Shown: piece by piece, positions 36,926 to 64,000 of the stretch
How the letters are laid out: the number at the start of each line of letters is the position of its first letter
How positions within the stretch are numbered: the stretch's first letter is position 1
DNA from: Atherinomorus stipes
Lineage: Eukaryota; Chordata; Actinopteri; Atheriniformes; Atherinidae
Reading direction: 5' to 3'
NCBI GenBank assembly: GCA_023101725.1
Contig: JALJCO010010195.1
Span: forward strand, 1,054,001-1,118,000
DNA: 64,000 bases
Notes under the pieces: model-generated
The model's input: the letters and a program-made list of their open reading frames with translations, nothing else
What the model was told of the DNA's origin: nothing
Databases searched by the model: none
Program-made: the position numbers and the translations under genes

Positions 36926-37051
36926 TAGCTCTTCACACATAACCTGGGGCAAGAGTTAAACCACAATCACTATGCACTATGCTGCAAACCAGACTACGAA
37001 GCATAGCACTGTTAAGTAAAGAAGGGACCCTATCACGTTATAGCCAATATC

Positions 37052-37425
37052 ACCAAGTGGCAAACTCCACTGGAAAAAAAGTGAAGCCCGAAAGTAACCT
37101 TTAAAAAATTGTAGTTCTCTTTTCAACCGCTATGGGCTGGCTCCAAAACAAAGCAAATCCCCTTAGACTCCTCTGTTAAAACTTCACAGGAGAAATAAAC
37201 ATATTTACAGCCTGGTACAAAAAATCATTTTACGTTTAATAGGTTAAGTTTACCTTCATGTCAACTGTGAACTTTTTAAAATAACTCATCCATTTAGATG
37301 TTTAATCTTAAAATGACACATAATTAGGGGCATATCCTTTTGATTGACAGGTGGCAGACCGGGTGCCAGTTTTAGCCGTAGTGGCTAATATTTAGCTCCC
37401 TGCTTGCTCCCAGGATGGCTTGATG
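37052..37425 (+). repeat. Dispersed repeat family R2, copy 1
   Basis: Shares an ordered series of blocks with 43,041-43,445: GTGAAG, GGGCTGGCTCCAAAA, TAGACTC, CAGCCTGGTACAAAA-like, TCATGTCAACTGTGA, CCTTTTGATTGACAGGTGGC and CTTGCTCCCAGGA. It is a common teleost dispersed repeat, class not assigned. The adjacent R1 copy begins 30 bp further on. Confidence 0.75.
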
Positions 37426-37451
37426 GTGTGTTCAGAGGCGCTATCGGCAGA

Positions 37452-37785
37452 GCCTGCTGGAGCCTATTCCAGCTATTATCAGGCGGGAGGCAGGGTACAC
37501 CCTGGACAGGTCACCAGTCTGTCACAGGACCAACACAAATGACAGACAACCATTCATGCTCACATTCACTCCTATGGGCAATTTAGAGTAATCAATTAAC
37601 CTAACATGCATGTCTTTGGACAGTGGGAGGAAACCAGAGTACCCGGAGAGAACCCAAGCATACACAGGGAGAACATGCATTCTCCGGAAGGCCACTGTTC
37701 AAAGCTCCTCCCCAACCGTGATTCGAACTAGCAACCGTCTTGCTGTGAGGCTGCAGTGCTAACCACCACACCCCTGTGCAGCCCG
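37452..37785 (+). repeat. Dispersed teleost repeat R1, copy 2
   Basis: Contains GCTGGAGCCTATTCCAGC, CACCCTGGACAGGTCACCAG, CATGCATGTCTTTGGACAG and GAGAACATGCATTCTCC, ending GCTAACCACCACACCCC. Same strand and order as 4588-4977. Confidence 0.8.
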
Positions 37786-38945
37786 TTTCTGTTTCTTGTG
37801 AAGGATAAATTGTTCTATATATTGTTGTAGACAGGAACATAGGACAGTTTTACGCAGCAGGATATATCACCTGCCTGCATGCAGTGACATGGTGTGTGGG
37901 TAAGCGTGTTGCTTTTGGTTAACATTTCCAGTGGTAACATTTAGGCTTTGCATGGTACACCAGTCTGACTTACACCTTGTATGAGATATGGCCTTGCTGT
38001 ATCCTAAAATCTAAGACTGAAATTACATAGGCTGCATATAGGCTGGGACTGGGGGACTTGCTGACACGAAGACGTCAAAACATCAACAATATCAATGTCC
38101 GCCAAGCTTTGCCAATGTCCGATCTCTCCTTTTCACAGCCTATATGAAGTACAACTTGATACCATTTGATAAATTAGAGTCACCCCCTTTCCTCACACAC
38201 ACACCATCCCAAATATTAATGAACAGCCATATAAAAGACATTTCAGGTTTGAATAATTACTGCTCACACAGCTAAGACAATTTCTTGAGAAATGAAGCTT
38301 GAGAGCCTCAGAATGGTTTGAAGATGCTATCAGTAAGTTCTATTAAAGTTTGTGGTGGAGAGGACTATGTGCCCCCCCCCCCCCAAAAAAAAAGCTTGTC
38401 TGTTTTTTTTATTCTCTTTATTAATATTTGGGCCCAAAAATTTGAGAGGGACTGAACTGCAGTCACGGTACGTCGCCATATATCCAATCCACGCCAGAAG
38501 TCCTAATCGGAAGTTTCTTTTTCATGTAACTTACTAAAATCTAACCCTACCCCTGACCCTTCTCCTAACCCTAACCACCCGACTAGACCATACGCATCTG
38601 TTTGCAAGCAACAGATAAATACTCTAGGCGGTGTATTTAACTAACTTCTGTATCAGTCTTCCTGTATGGATTGGATGTATGGCGGCACCCTTGTCGGTCA
38701 TTGTAACTGCAGTTAGGTACTCTTGAAAAATTTTCTTTGAAGTGGATGTCCAGCAACAAAGTTATTACTGGTGGTGCTATTTTAAAAATCCAAATTTGCA
38801 TCATCTCGAAGAGTGAAGTTGATTTTGGTCGTGTAGTAACAGAATTCACTAAAAACCATTTGATCCTCCAAACATGGTTCATAAGGCCAGAGGTGTTAAT
38901 ACTCCCTAGTTTTAGCATGGACAACTGCTGCTAATATTATTCATG
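37786..38945. other. Intergenic spacer with C/A tract and interstitial CCTAACCC units
   Basis: Homopolymer runs of C then A lie at 38,372-38,393. Irregular CTAACCCTA units lie at 38,540-38,578. No exon was recognised. Confidence 0.5.
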
Positions 38946-38947
38946 TA

Positions 38948-40281
38948 CAGATGTCCTCAAAATTATTCATACCCTCCAATTAAAGAAGGAAAAAAAAATC
39001 AGCTGTCAGTGATATCAGTTAAAATTGGCAGAAAGTGGCAAGGTACAGAACAGAGGGCCCGGGCACAATTTGATCCCCAGACTCCCAGGTGAAAGTCATG
39101 TGCGCTGATCATTCAGCCAAAGGGACATCCCTGTCAAGGACACCCCCAAGGGGTGGCCAGTGCCCCCCTGAACAAACAGCTGGCCACCCCTGCAAAATTT
39201 CTATTTTTTTTTTATTTATATCAATTTTTTTTGCTATTAACGTGGTGCGCTGTGCTATGCTTATATTTGAATGTCAAAATCTTTATAAACTAATGAAAAT
39301 AAAATAAATAAAAATATTACACAGGACCGCCATTTTTTTTGCCGTTGGTGTTTTGCTGTAGTCCCCTGGAGGTCTGTCACGCCTAATTAACTTGTCCTTT
39401 TTTTATGCAAATTCATCCATGAAGGTGCCACCCAGAACTGCCCCAACCAGTTTTTAATGCCCCTTTCACATTAGCACCTGTTTAGGTTGGTGTTAATGCT
39501 CTAGATAATGCTTAGAGGCCCATTCATTCTGCCCCCTCCCATTATATGGATATACGCAGATCTACAGTATGATTAATCTAAATAGTGTCCAAAGGAATCA
39601 TAGTGATGCAGAAATGTTACTGGTGAGTAAATGCACATATAAATTCCTAGAAATAAGGTCCAGGTTAAAAGAACTAAAAGTTATCCTTGAATAACCCTTG
39701 GCCACCCTGCTATTTTCTCTGGCCGCCCTGTGGCCACCCCTAAAAAAAATCTATGCGGGTGCCCCTGATCCCTGTGGCCAAGCAGCCAAGGCGCATGATC
39801 AGTCGGAGGCATAGTGACAGGACCCCACACTGTCACAAAAAGTAATAATTAAGAATAATAATAATAAAAAATCTATGAAAATCAAAATGGTGTTCAATTG
39901 TGGTTCAAAAGAAATATTAAAAACAAACAAAACAAGTAAACAAGCATTGAGCTCCAAGGCTAACATTTTGTTGAGAAACACTATGGGGCAATCACTGCAA
40001 TCATGTGTTTTTTCTAATGTTCGAAAAGACTTCTACACCTATTGACAGGTATTTTGGTCCATTGCTCATGTGAAATGCGCTGTCTGGGACACTTTTTTTT
40101 TAAATTTGTTTTTATTATCCTTATTTCCAACCATAATTCGAAAGCAATATTTTATTTTACTAAATCATAATTTTGTAATTTTTTTTAAAGATTTATTCTT
40201 TAGTTTCTTTTTAATTGAACTACTATTGTGAACTTAGCCTGTTCTTTCATTGGAGGGTATGAATTATTTTGTGGACGACTG
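38948..40281. mobile_element. Tc1-like DNA transposon, non-autonomous, with internal foreign sequence
   Basis: The left terminus CAGATGTCCTCAAAATTATT is followed by CATACCCTCCAAT. The right terminus in reverse complement is CAGTCGTCCACAAAATAATT followed by CATACCCTCCAAT, so the inverted repeats of about 38 bp differ at only a few places. Length is 1334 bp, close to a Tc1 element. A block near 40,030-40,070 (ACACCTATTGACAGGTATTT then TGGTCCATTGCTCATG) resembles the subterminal region of fish Tc1-like elements. The left flank is TA; the right flank is TT, so the target duplication has decayed. No transposase frame was recognised. The centre (39,060-39,840) contains a repeated GGCCACCC module that looks inserted. 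Confidence 0.65.
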
Positions 40282-40383
40282 TTTTTTTCATTTTGTGATT
40301 TTATGCCATTATGGTTTGTATACTGTGGTCATATGACTGCAAAGGCTACGTTTAGTCGGTGAAAACAGGATATCTGAGAAAAG

Positions 40384-40496
40384 GAAACCGCAGCACAGCT
40401 ATTGGACCAGCGTCAACATGAAGCCCCGCCCAGATCTCCGGAACAGGAAGTACCTTCGCGTTGCTGCTGCTGACGTTGGTGCTGTCTGAAGTGACG
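40384..40496 (+). promoter_or_regulatory. cog3: cog3 core promoter / 5' UTR (TATA-less)
   Basis: No TATA box is present. There is an inverted CCAAT (ATTGG, 40,401-40,405), a GC box CCCCGCCC (40,424-40,431), an ETS-type ACAGGAAGT (40,443-40,451) and CRE-like TGACG half-sites (40,471 and 40,492). This is typical of a housekeeping gene. The transcription start cannot be fixed from sequence; it decides whether the uORF at 40,418 is transcribed. Confidence 0.55.
40418..40489 (+). other. Upstream ORF of cog3 (23 codons)
   Basis: ATG at 40,418 (context CAACATGA) opens 23 codons to TGA at 40,487-40,489, 7 nt before the cog3 ATG at 40,497. It would be translated only if transcription starts upstream of 40,418. 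The main ATG has a GACGATGG context. Confidence 0.35.
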
Positions 40497-58349
<17,853 letters not shown>

Positions 58350-59243
58350 TGCTTGGTAAAACGATGCTGGTGAACGTGAGGCTGCGGCTCCAGCCTTGAC
58401 CTGGAGGTCTGAGGTTGAGTCGGCGAGATGACCAGAAAACTGCACCTGTGCTGCCTTCTGGGCCACGAATGGAAAGGAAAAAAAAATCTTACACAAGGCC
58501 AAAGATTTTTTTGACAGAGGTTTGGATATTTATGAAGACCATATCATCCTGGAAGGTGGGGGGGGTGAGCTGTTCATTTTGTTGGACTAAAATTAAAGGT
58601 TGCTTACGTGAAGGAGATTCGGGAATGTGTGGGAAGAAGTAGCTCTAAAGGTGGGATATGGAAATGTTAAGACACATGTTATACATTTAGTCCTACTTAA
58701 CAGTGGCACACCCACCAGGGAGCTGATGGCCAGTAAGGTTTGACAGCTACATGCTGAGATTCCACTCCTGGGTTTGGAAAGATGGCATGAAGAAAAAATG
58801 CTGCAAAATCTTTTATCCCTTTATTTTAACATTTAATTATCTTTGTAACACACTCAACTGAATCCAATGATGGCCTGTGCTGCAGGTGACTCAGGTCCAA
58901 CAGGTTTTTCCCTCTAATCATACCAAAACCTCACAGTTGTTTTCTTAAACCTTTCCATCTCCCATCATCTTTTGAATGTCTTTATCCTGTTGCAAATGTG
59001 TAAAAAAAAAAAAAAAAGGGGTGATGTTTTATACTTTTTTTTTCTTTTATAACTACATTGATTGAAATGTGTACATTTATTCTGACACCGTAATTGATCT
59101 TTGCTCTGTACATACTGTATGAATGTGTTTGGTCCTCACAGAGTAACAAAAGTAACAGGACTTTATTGGAGTAACATATGCCTGGACTTGTCCTATGTAA
59201 AATGATGTGTAGAGGTCTTCTATTTATGGACATTGTAATTAAA
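58350..59243 (+). promoter_or_regulatory. cog3: cog3 3' UTR (probable)
   Basis: Follows the TAA at 58,347-58,349. The first good poly(A)-like hexamer near the end is ATTAAA at 59,238-59,243. A G run (58,557-58,564) and an A run (59,002-59,017) are present. The end is inferred. Confidence 0.5.
59238..59243 (+). terminator. cog3: Candidate cog3 poly(A) signal (ATTAAA)
   Basis: The commonest variant hexamer, in GTAATTAAAGAAGG, with T-rich sequence following. It lies 24 bp from the opposite-strand AATAAA. Confidence 0.4.
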
Positions 59244-59266
59244 GAAGGTTAATAATGTTCTTTGGC

Positions 59267-59272
59267 TTTATT
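59267..59272 (-). terminator. Candidate poly(A) signal of the ERICH6-like gene
   Basis: TTTATT on the plus strand gives AATAAA on the minus strand, about 100 nt after the stop at 59,373. Confidence 0.55.
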
Positions 59273-59372
59273 TCTAAAAAGCACTTAGTCGTTAAATTCA
59301 AATTCAAGGGACGCTGCGCTTCTGGTGGCTTCACACAAATGAGAAACTGCCCATTGAAGGACATCATCGGCT

Positions 59373-62300
59373 TTAGGGGGTCTTCTTGGCAGACGGTTGC
59401 CGTTTCACTGGCAGCTGCCGTCTTTCCATCTGTGAGATGAGGCTTTGCTGGGGCTTGACCTTCCGTGGACTGACGCTCTTTTGATAGGTGGTGAGGGATT
59501 GGATGTTCTGGAGCAAGACATTGATCTCTGCACTCTTCTGCTTCAGATACCTCAGAAGCATGTCAGGCTCTGGCATCATTAGACCTTTGCCCTGATTCAG
59601 CTGCAACAGCAAAGATATGCAAAGCAGAAGCAGTGGTTTTGGTGTGAAATTGGGGCAGCTTCATATTTCTATCTCTGCTATTGCTACAGGTGTTTAGTTA
59701 AAAACCACAGTCAATGGTAACTTACTTTAGGTTTTACGCCTATGTTGAGCTGCACGCTGCATTTACCAGAGGTGAAAGTGATATTCGTGTTCTCCTGGGA
59801 TTTGATGTGGATGTTGAGGTTAGGGTTCAGTTTCAGGCCGAGTGACTTCCATGGTGGAGCGTGAACGTGACACTCATTGTCCTGCCAATTCCACTGTTTC
59901 TTCATTTCTCCCGTCTCACTGTAGAAGATGCCTCCATGTAAAGTTAAATTCACCCTAATAAAGATGGTATGTAAAAAACTGATTAAAAAAAAAACAAACA
60001 TTTATGAGCGAATTCACAGTGAAATAAAATATGACAGACAACTGATCTTACCAGATGCTGCCGTTTTCATGATAACAGGTACCCCGTCCTCTGTTTGAGA
60101 AAACTGCCTGAATGCGAGGAGTCTGTTTGTCCTCCAGGACAACCACACAAAACCAGTCATCTGTCTGTGCAACAGCCACAAGAATGGCAAGTCTTCCTGA
60201 TGGATAGCTTTTAAATATGATTAAGGCAATAAAGCAAACATTTACTGATATGAAGCCAGTAAACTGTCATATGGATTCACTTAAAAGGATACCACACCTG
60301 TCCTGTTCCATCTGGAAGGATTGCAGTAAACATTTGGCCATTAGTGTAGTGTTTAACAAGTGGCATCATCTTCTGTTGAGAGTTTTAAATGAGATATTTT
60401 AACCGGTTTAGCCCTCTACACTCTTATCTTGGGTGTCGATTGATTTCAACACTTGACAATACCTTCAGTCCGTCCCTTATACCATTAAAAGAGAAAATGT
60501 TTTCACAGCCCATCGTGTCTGTTTCAGGGACCAAAGCCTCCATCCTGGCAGCTGCAGCATTATCAGTGAGTCGTTCATGTTGTTTGATAGACGCTTGTTT
60601 GTTTCCTGTAACACAGTTAAAGGTGTCATGTTATGGATTAACTAAAGGGATGGAAAAAACGTAATCTGCTCACAATATCTGTGCTTCACAGTGTGTGCAA
60701 CCTGCTTTAGGTGTTCGGAGATGTGAACCCTGTTTTGATTCCAAAGCTTTCAGCCTGGGGTGTGTTGGAAAATTGGGCATCAGAGATTGAGCTTAAAAAT
60801 GTTCAATCATGGAAGCCAGTAATGGACAAGCAATTCTGACCTTTGATCTTCCTGCATTTCTGGGTCCCTATCAGTCTTAGTTTTATTAGTTGAAACCACT
60901 GCACTCATTGGGGACGTCTTTGATATCTCCCATGCCTTTTGGCAGCAGGCAACCTATGAGAAGCAGATCTAGTGTAAATACAGAAATGCTGGAAATGTGA
61001 AAAATAAGATTTATTTATAAGCAAACTTGCAGTCACTTTTCAGATTTCTTCTTATAGCACATACTGTAGGGATAAAAAAACAGCATAGTTATAAAATCTA
61101 AACAGTATTATGGTGTCATTTTTCATTTTGGCAGCTAACTATCTGGATTCATGTTCTTGAAAGCATCTCTTTTTTTTAAAAATTTGTGATATCAACTGAT
61201 TAAGTTTATCTCTTCTATCTACTTCATTTACAAGACTTTTCTCCCTGACCTTCTAAAGTCAAGTATAAAAGACAATGCCTAACTTTTGCCCTTGTGTTGT
61301 CAGCTTGTTTATAACTAGCTCATCTATATTATGAGAACAGTTTTGAAATAATTGTTCTGTAACACAAAAAGATGTTAAAAGTTGCTATTGTGCAATAATA
61401 CTAAAGAAACTGAACATACTTTTTTTGTGAAAATGCCAATTGAAAATGTTTTAGTCTGCATTTGCTTTTAAAGTAAAATATAAGACAAATAATTTTCACC
61501 TCCTAATGCTGCACAGGAAGATTCAAGAGAGCATCCATGTCATTAATATCTGTCTGCCCTTTGTAGTCTACACCCCATGAATAGCTGAATTTCACCTTAG
61601 TTGTTCAGACATCTTATTATAAGCCCCAAATGCTAAGCTTGTGAAGGGAGAACAAGTGAAGTCAAAGGATCTTTAACGTCAGTCAGATTTATCCCCTGGT
61701 GACGTCTAGAAACAACGCAGCTTGGACCAGTTATTGACTAAATGCCATTACCATCCCGTATCCCTGAGGTGCAAACATGGCCGAAAGGATGAAGGGTTGG
61801 GAACTGAACTACACACAATTACTACTTCGAAATTTGAGAGATTTTACATTTATTTTATCTCCTCTAATCTGATTACATTTGTCTGATTCTATAATCACGT
61901 TTTCTCTCAGCTTATGTGCAAATTCGGATCTGTATCTGAACACGAGCTTGGCGCCGTATTGATTGTAGATTTTAACTGCACACTCACTTCTTTTGGGTCA
62001 ACTTTGCTGGATAACTGAACACTGATCACTGGATGTTTAACAATTGAATTTTTTTTTTCTTTCTGCTCCATTTCATTTCTTCAATTAATTGACTTTTTAT
62101 TGATCTTATTTCGTGTATTTTGTATGTAATTTTGACATTTGATGAAATGAAACAGTGAAGCCTAAATTAGTGATATATTTTAAAAGAAGCAGGCAAATGA
62201 TGGGCAAGTTTTAATTCAAAACAAAGCAAACTGTGTGTTCTGTATACAGATTCACATTTATACCACATGAGGAAAATGAGCAGTTAAAAGTGACATTTTC

Positions 62301-64000
62301 TTCCAAACCTTGTCAAGATTAGTTAAAGTCTCCTCAGTTCCTTCTTGGCAGGCTGTAGGAGTTTGGGGAGTTTCCTTGCTGAGCAAATCCAACATTTCAT
62401 TATCTGGGGATATCTCTGACTCAGGCTTCATGTTTTTAAGAGCACTCTGAAGTGAACAAACAAAGACATTTTATAATTTAATAAATTCTTTCAGGTCTTT
62501 AACTTGTGCTTCATGAATAAATCAAAAGCACGGAACGTGTCTCTGGATACCATGTCATATCATCTTCCAGAAGATAAAACTAACACTGTGACAAAGCTGT
62601 GAAAACCTTAATTCAGATATTCTTTGGGAAAAGGAAAGTCTTTCTAAAACGCACAAAACCCAACTTCTATATGATAAATCTGTCACTGTTTTTCTAAGAG
62701 TTCTCTACAAAGTGCTTTTCAAATGTTACTTTAATAAAAGTCAAGTTCAGAGAAGCTCTGACTTTGCCAGACATGTCATTGCTGCAGTTCAGAAAAGTAT
62801 TTTACGAGCCAGAATACCTCATTGTAAGTTTGTTGCTGCAAACTTTCTCCATGATGTAGATCCCGACTCAACTCGCCGCTCTGCCCAGGCATCAACCCCA
62901 GTTTCTTCTTTGGTGATGTTAGAACTTGATGGTTAGGTTGTTTTAAAGGTAGAGTATGAAAAAAATCAAAGCTCAATGGCAGAAGAATGTGATATATAAT
63001 TCAAAACTGTGTTTCTATTGATGTTCAATTGCTTCACTAGAATAGCTGTTATATGTTTATTTGCTTAGAATGAGCCATTTATATCTACTTGCTGGGTGGT
63101 GCACAAATGGAGGCTGCCATATTTGTTCCACCATTTTTATTACGGTGTCCCTGCATTGACAAAACAATGTGTAAGAAGTTAGAACCCTCTAAACTTTGAA
63201 ACTGCTGTACCAGCATTGTTTAATGGGAGTTAGAGCTCTGTTTGAGATTAGTAATGCCTTAAAAGACATTAAAAATAGTTACTCATAGTACAGTCATAGC
63301 TACATCTGAGACCACTGGATCCATTCAGAGAGGAAAACATCTTTATGTCTGGGGAAATTTTGGCCACGAACAGCCACTGTACATTCACAACAGTGCTTGC
63401 AATATGAAGCAATTTGAAAGAAAACACATTTTCTTTCAAATACCTGTCGTTACCACTAGATGTCAGTAATTCTTGCATACTGTACCTTTAAGTTTGCAGA
63501 CAGACAAATATAATTGTTGGATTTACATTCATTTAACAGTCAAGATCAGAGGTCTTTCTGAATAGATTATGAAGGAAAGTTACCTTGACTGCTCTTGTCC
63601 TGGTCGGTCTGTGTACCAATGCTGATTCTGGTAACAAGCCTCCCTTCCAATGCAGAGATTGTTGGGTGTTCACATGATCTTGCACTGAAACCAGCTCCTC
63701 ATCATCAGAATCATAAGTTCAAACTCATTTATTGGACAACTCAATCCCCATCTTATATAAAATGATAGCTTCACTATAAATGCGCTGACTTATCTATGAA
63801 TGTTTATATTAAAACCAAAACTGAAGATATAATCTTGCATCATCTAAAACCTTTGAAAACAGTTTTCCATCTTCTCACCTCTTTTGCACAGTATCTAATG
63901 TCTATAAACTGTTGCGAAAGTCTGACAATTTGTGGATTTGTTCTTTACTAACCTCAGTTCGTTTACGAATCCAGGATTTATTTTCATGTCCATCTTAATT
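59373..64000 (-). CDS. erich6b: Glutamate-rich protein 6 family (ERICH6/ERICH6B, FAM194), partial, minus strand
   Basis: Vertebrate family of unknown biochemical role. Well-supported 3' exons (plus coordinates, read right to left): 60463-60605, 60296-60372, 60052-60207, 59726-59954, 59373-59600 (stop TAA at 59,373-59,375). These five join in phase. They encode the conserved FAM194-type C-terminal domain: KHYTNGQMFTAILPDGTGQV, then YPSGRLAILVA, CVVVLEDKQTPRIQAVFSN, RGRGTCYHENGSIWV and NLTLHGGIFYSETGEMKKQW, followed by a basic tail (RRQLPVKRQPSAKKTP). More 5' candidate exons: 61515-61595 (KFSYSWGVDYKGQTDINDMD), 62309-62446, 62818-62907, 63584 to about 63,684-63,715, and 63953 off the right edge (KMDMKINPGFVNEL). 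They are mostly phase 0, but the exon at 60,605 needs a single-base overhang, so at least one exon or alternative donor in 60,606-62,308 is missing. ERICH6B rather than ERICH6 is chosen from its position next to cog3, as in human 13q14. Confidence 0.75.
60606..62308 (-). other. Large intron of the ERICH6-like gene, probably with an unrecognised exon
   Basis: Contains the candidate exon 61,515-61,595 (27 codons, weak GTGCAG donor). A further exon ending in phase 1 is expected but was not recognised. The remaining sequence is AT-rich. Confidence 0.4.
62943..63491. mobile_element. TTAA-flanked MITE, family T1, copy 2 (intron of the ERICH6-like gene)
   Basis: Element 62,947-63,487 (541 bp) with TTAA at 62,943-62,946 and 63,488-63,491. 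It is collinear with the copy at 32,260-32,784 throughout; shared blocks include AATGTGATATATAATTCAAA, CTGTGTTTCTATTGATG and GAGACCACTGGATCCA. Its left terminus is more decayed (AGGTAGAGTATG) than the right. Confidence 0.85.

Noticed and set aside
58375..58480. Possible tRNA-derived SINE in the cog3 3' UTR (GAGGTTGAGTC)
   Set aside because: No A box at the right distance and no SINE tail follows.

Overview
The window is vertebrate nuclear DNA, almost certainly from a ray-finned (teleost) fish. The genes are split into many short exons with GT-AG introns. The encoded proteins are fish-like orthologues of vertebrate genes. The intergenic and intronic DNA is full of teleost-type transposon relics (LINE fragments, hAT-, Tc1- and PIF/Harbinger-like elements, TTAA-flanked MITEs, TA/CA microsatellites). 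I cannot name the species.

Layout. About 1-6.4 kb is a repeat-rich gene-free edge: a 214-bp-period duplication, a broken LINE reverse transcriptase, a hAT-type MITE with a perfect 8-bp target duplication, a minus-strand LINE tail and a TTAA-flanked MITE. About 6.4-21.0 kb is a 14.6-kb stretch with almost no recognisable repeats and no coding exon; it lies directly upstream of mid1 and probably holds its 5' noncoding exons and regulatory DNA. mid1 (+ strand, nine coding exons, 21,085-33,811) encodes a full-length 669-residue RING / two B-box / coiled-coil / FN3 / B30.2 E3 ligase. About 33.8-40.3 kb is the mid1 3' UTR followed by another repeat-rich spacer that includes a 1.33-kb Tc1-like element. 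cog3 (+ strand, 23 coding exons, 40,497-58,349) encodes an 825-residue subunit of the Golgi tethering complex COG. An ERICH6/ERICH6B-family gene lies on the minus strand from the right edge down to its stop at 59,373, tail-to-tail with cog3.

mid1 and cog3 are intact: every exon junction keeps phase, and the summed lengths (2010 and 2478 nt) are multiples of three and match the mammalian proteins within a few residues. The five 3' exons of the ERICH6-like gene are also phase-consistent; its more 5' exons are less certain and the gene runs off the window. The three genes act in separate processes (microtubule-linked ubiquitin signalling, Golgi traffic, unknown), so no shared pathway is implied. 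The cog3-ERICH6B adjacency is also found in human (13q14), whereas human MID1 is X-linked.

I found no new molecular system. The points most worth a second look are candidate mid1 5' exons with uORFs that would end 2 nt before the mid1 start, a similar uORF in cog3, a PIF/Harbinger relic with a Myb-like ORF in a cog3 intron, paired TTAA MITE families, and the closely spaced opposing poly(A) signals between cog3 and the ERICH6-like gene.
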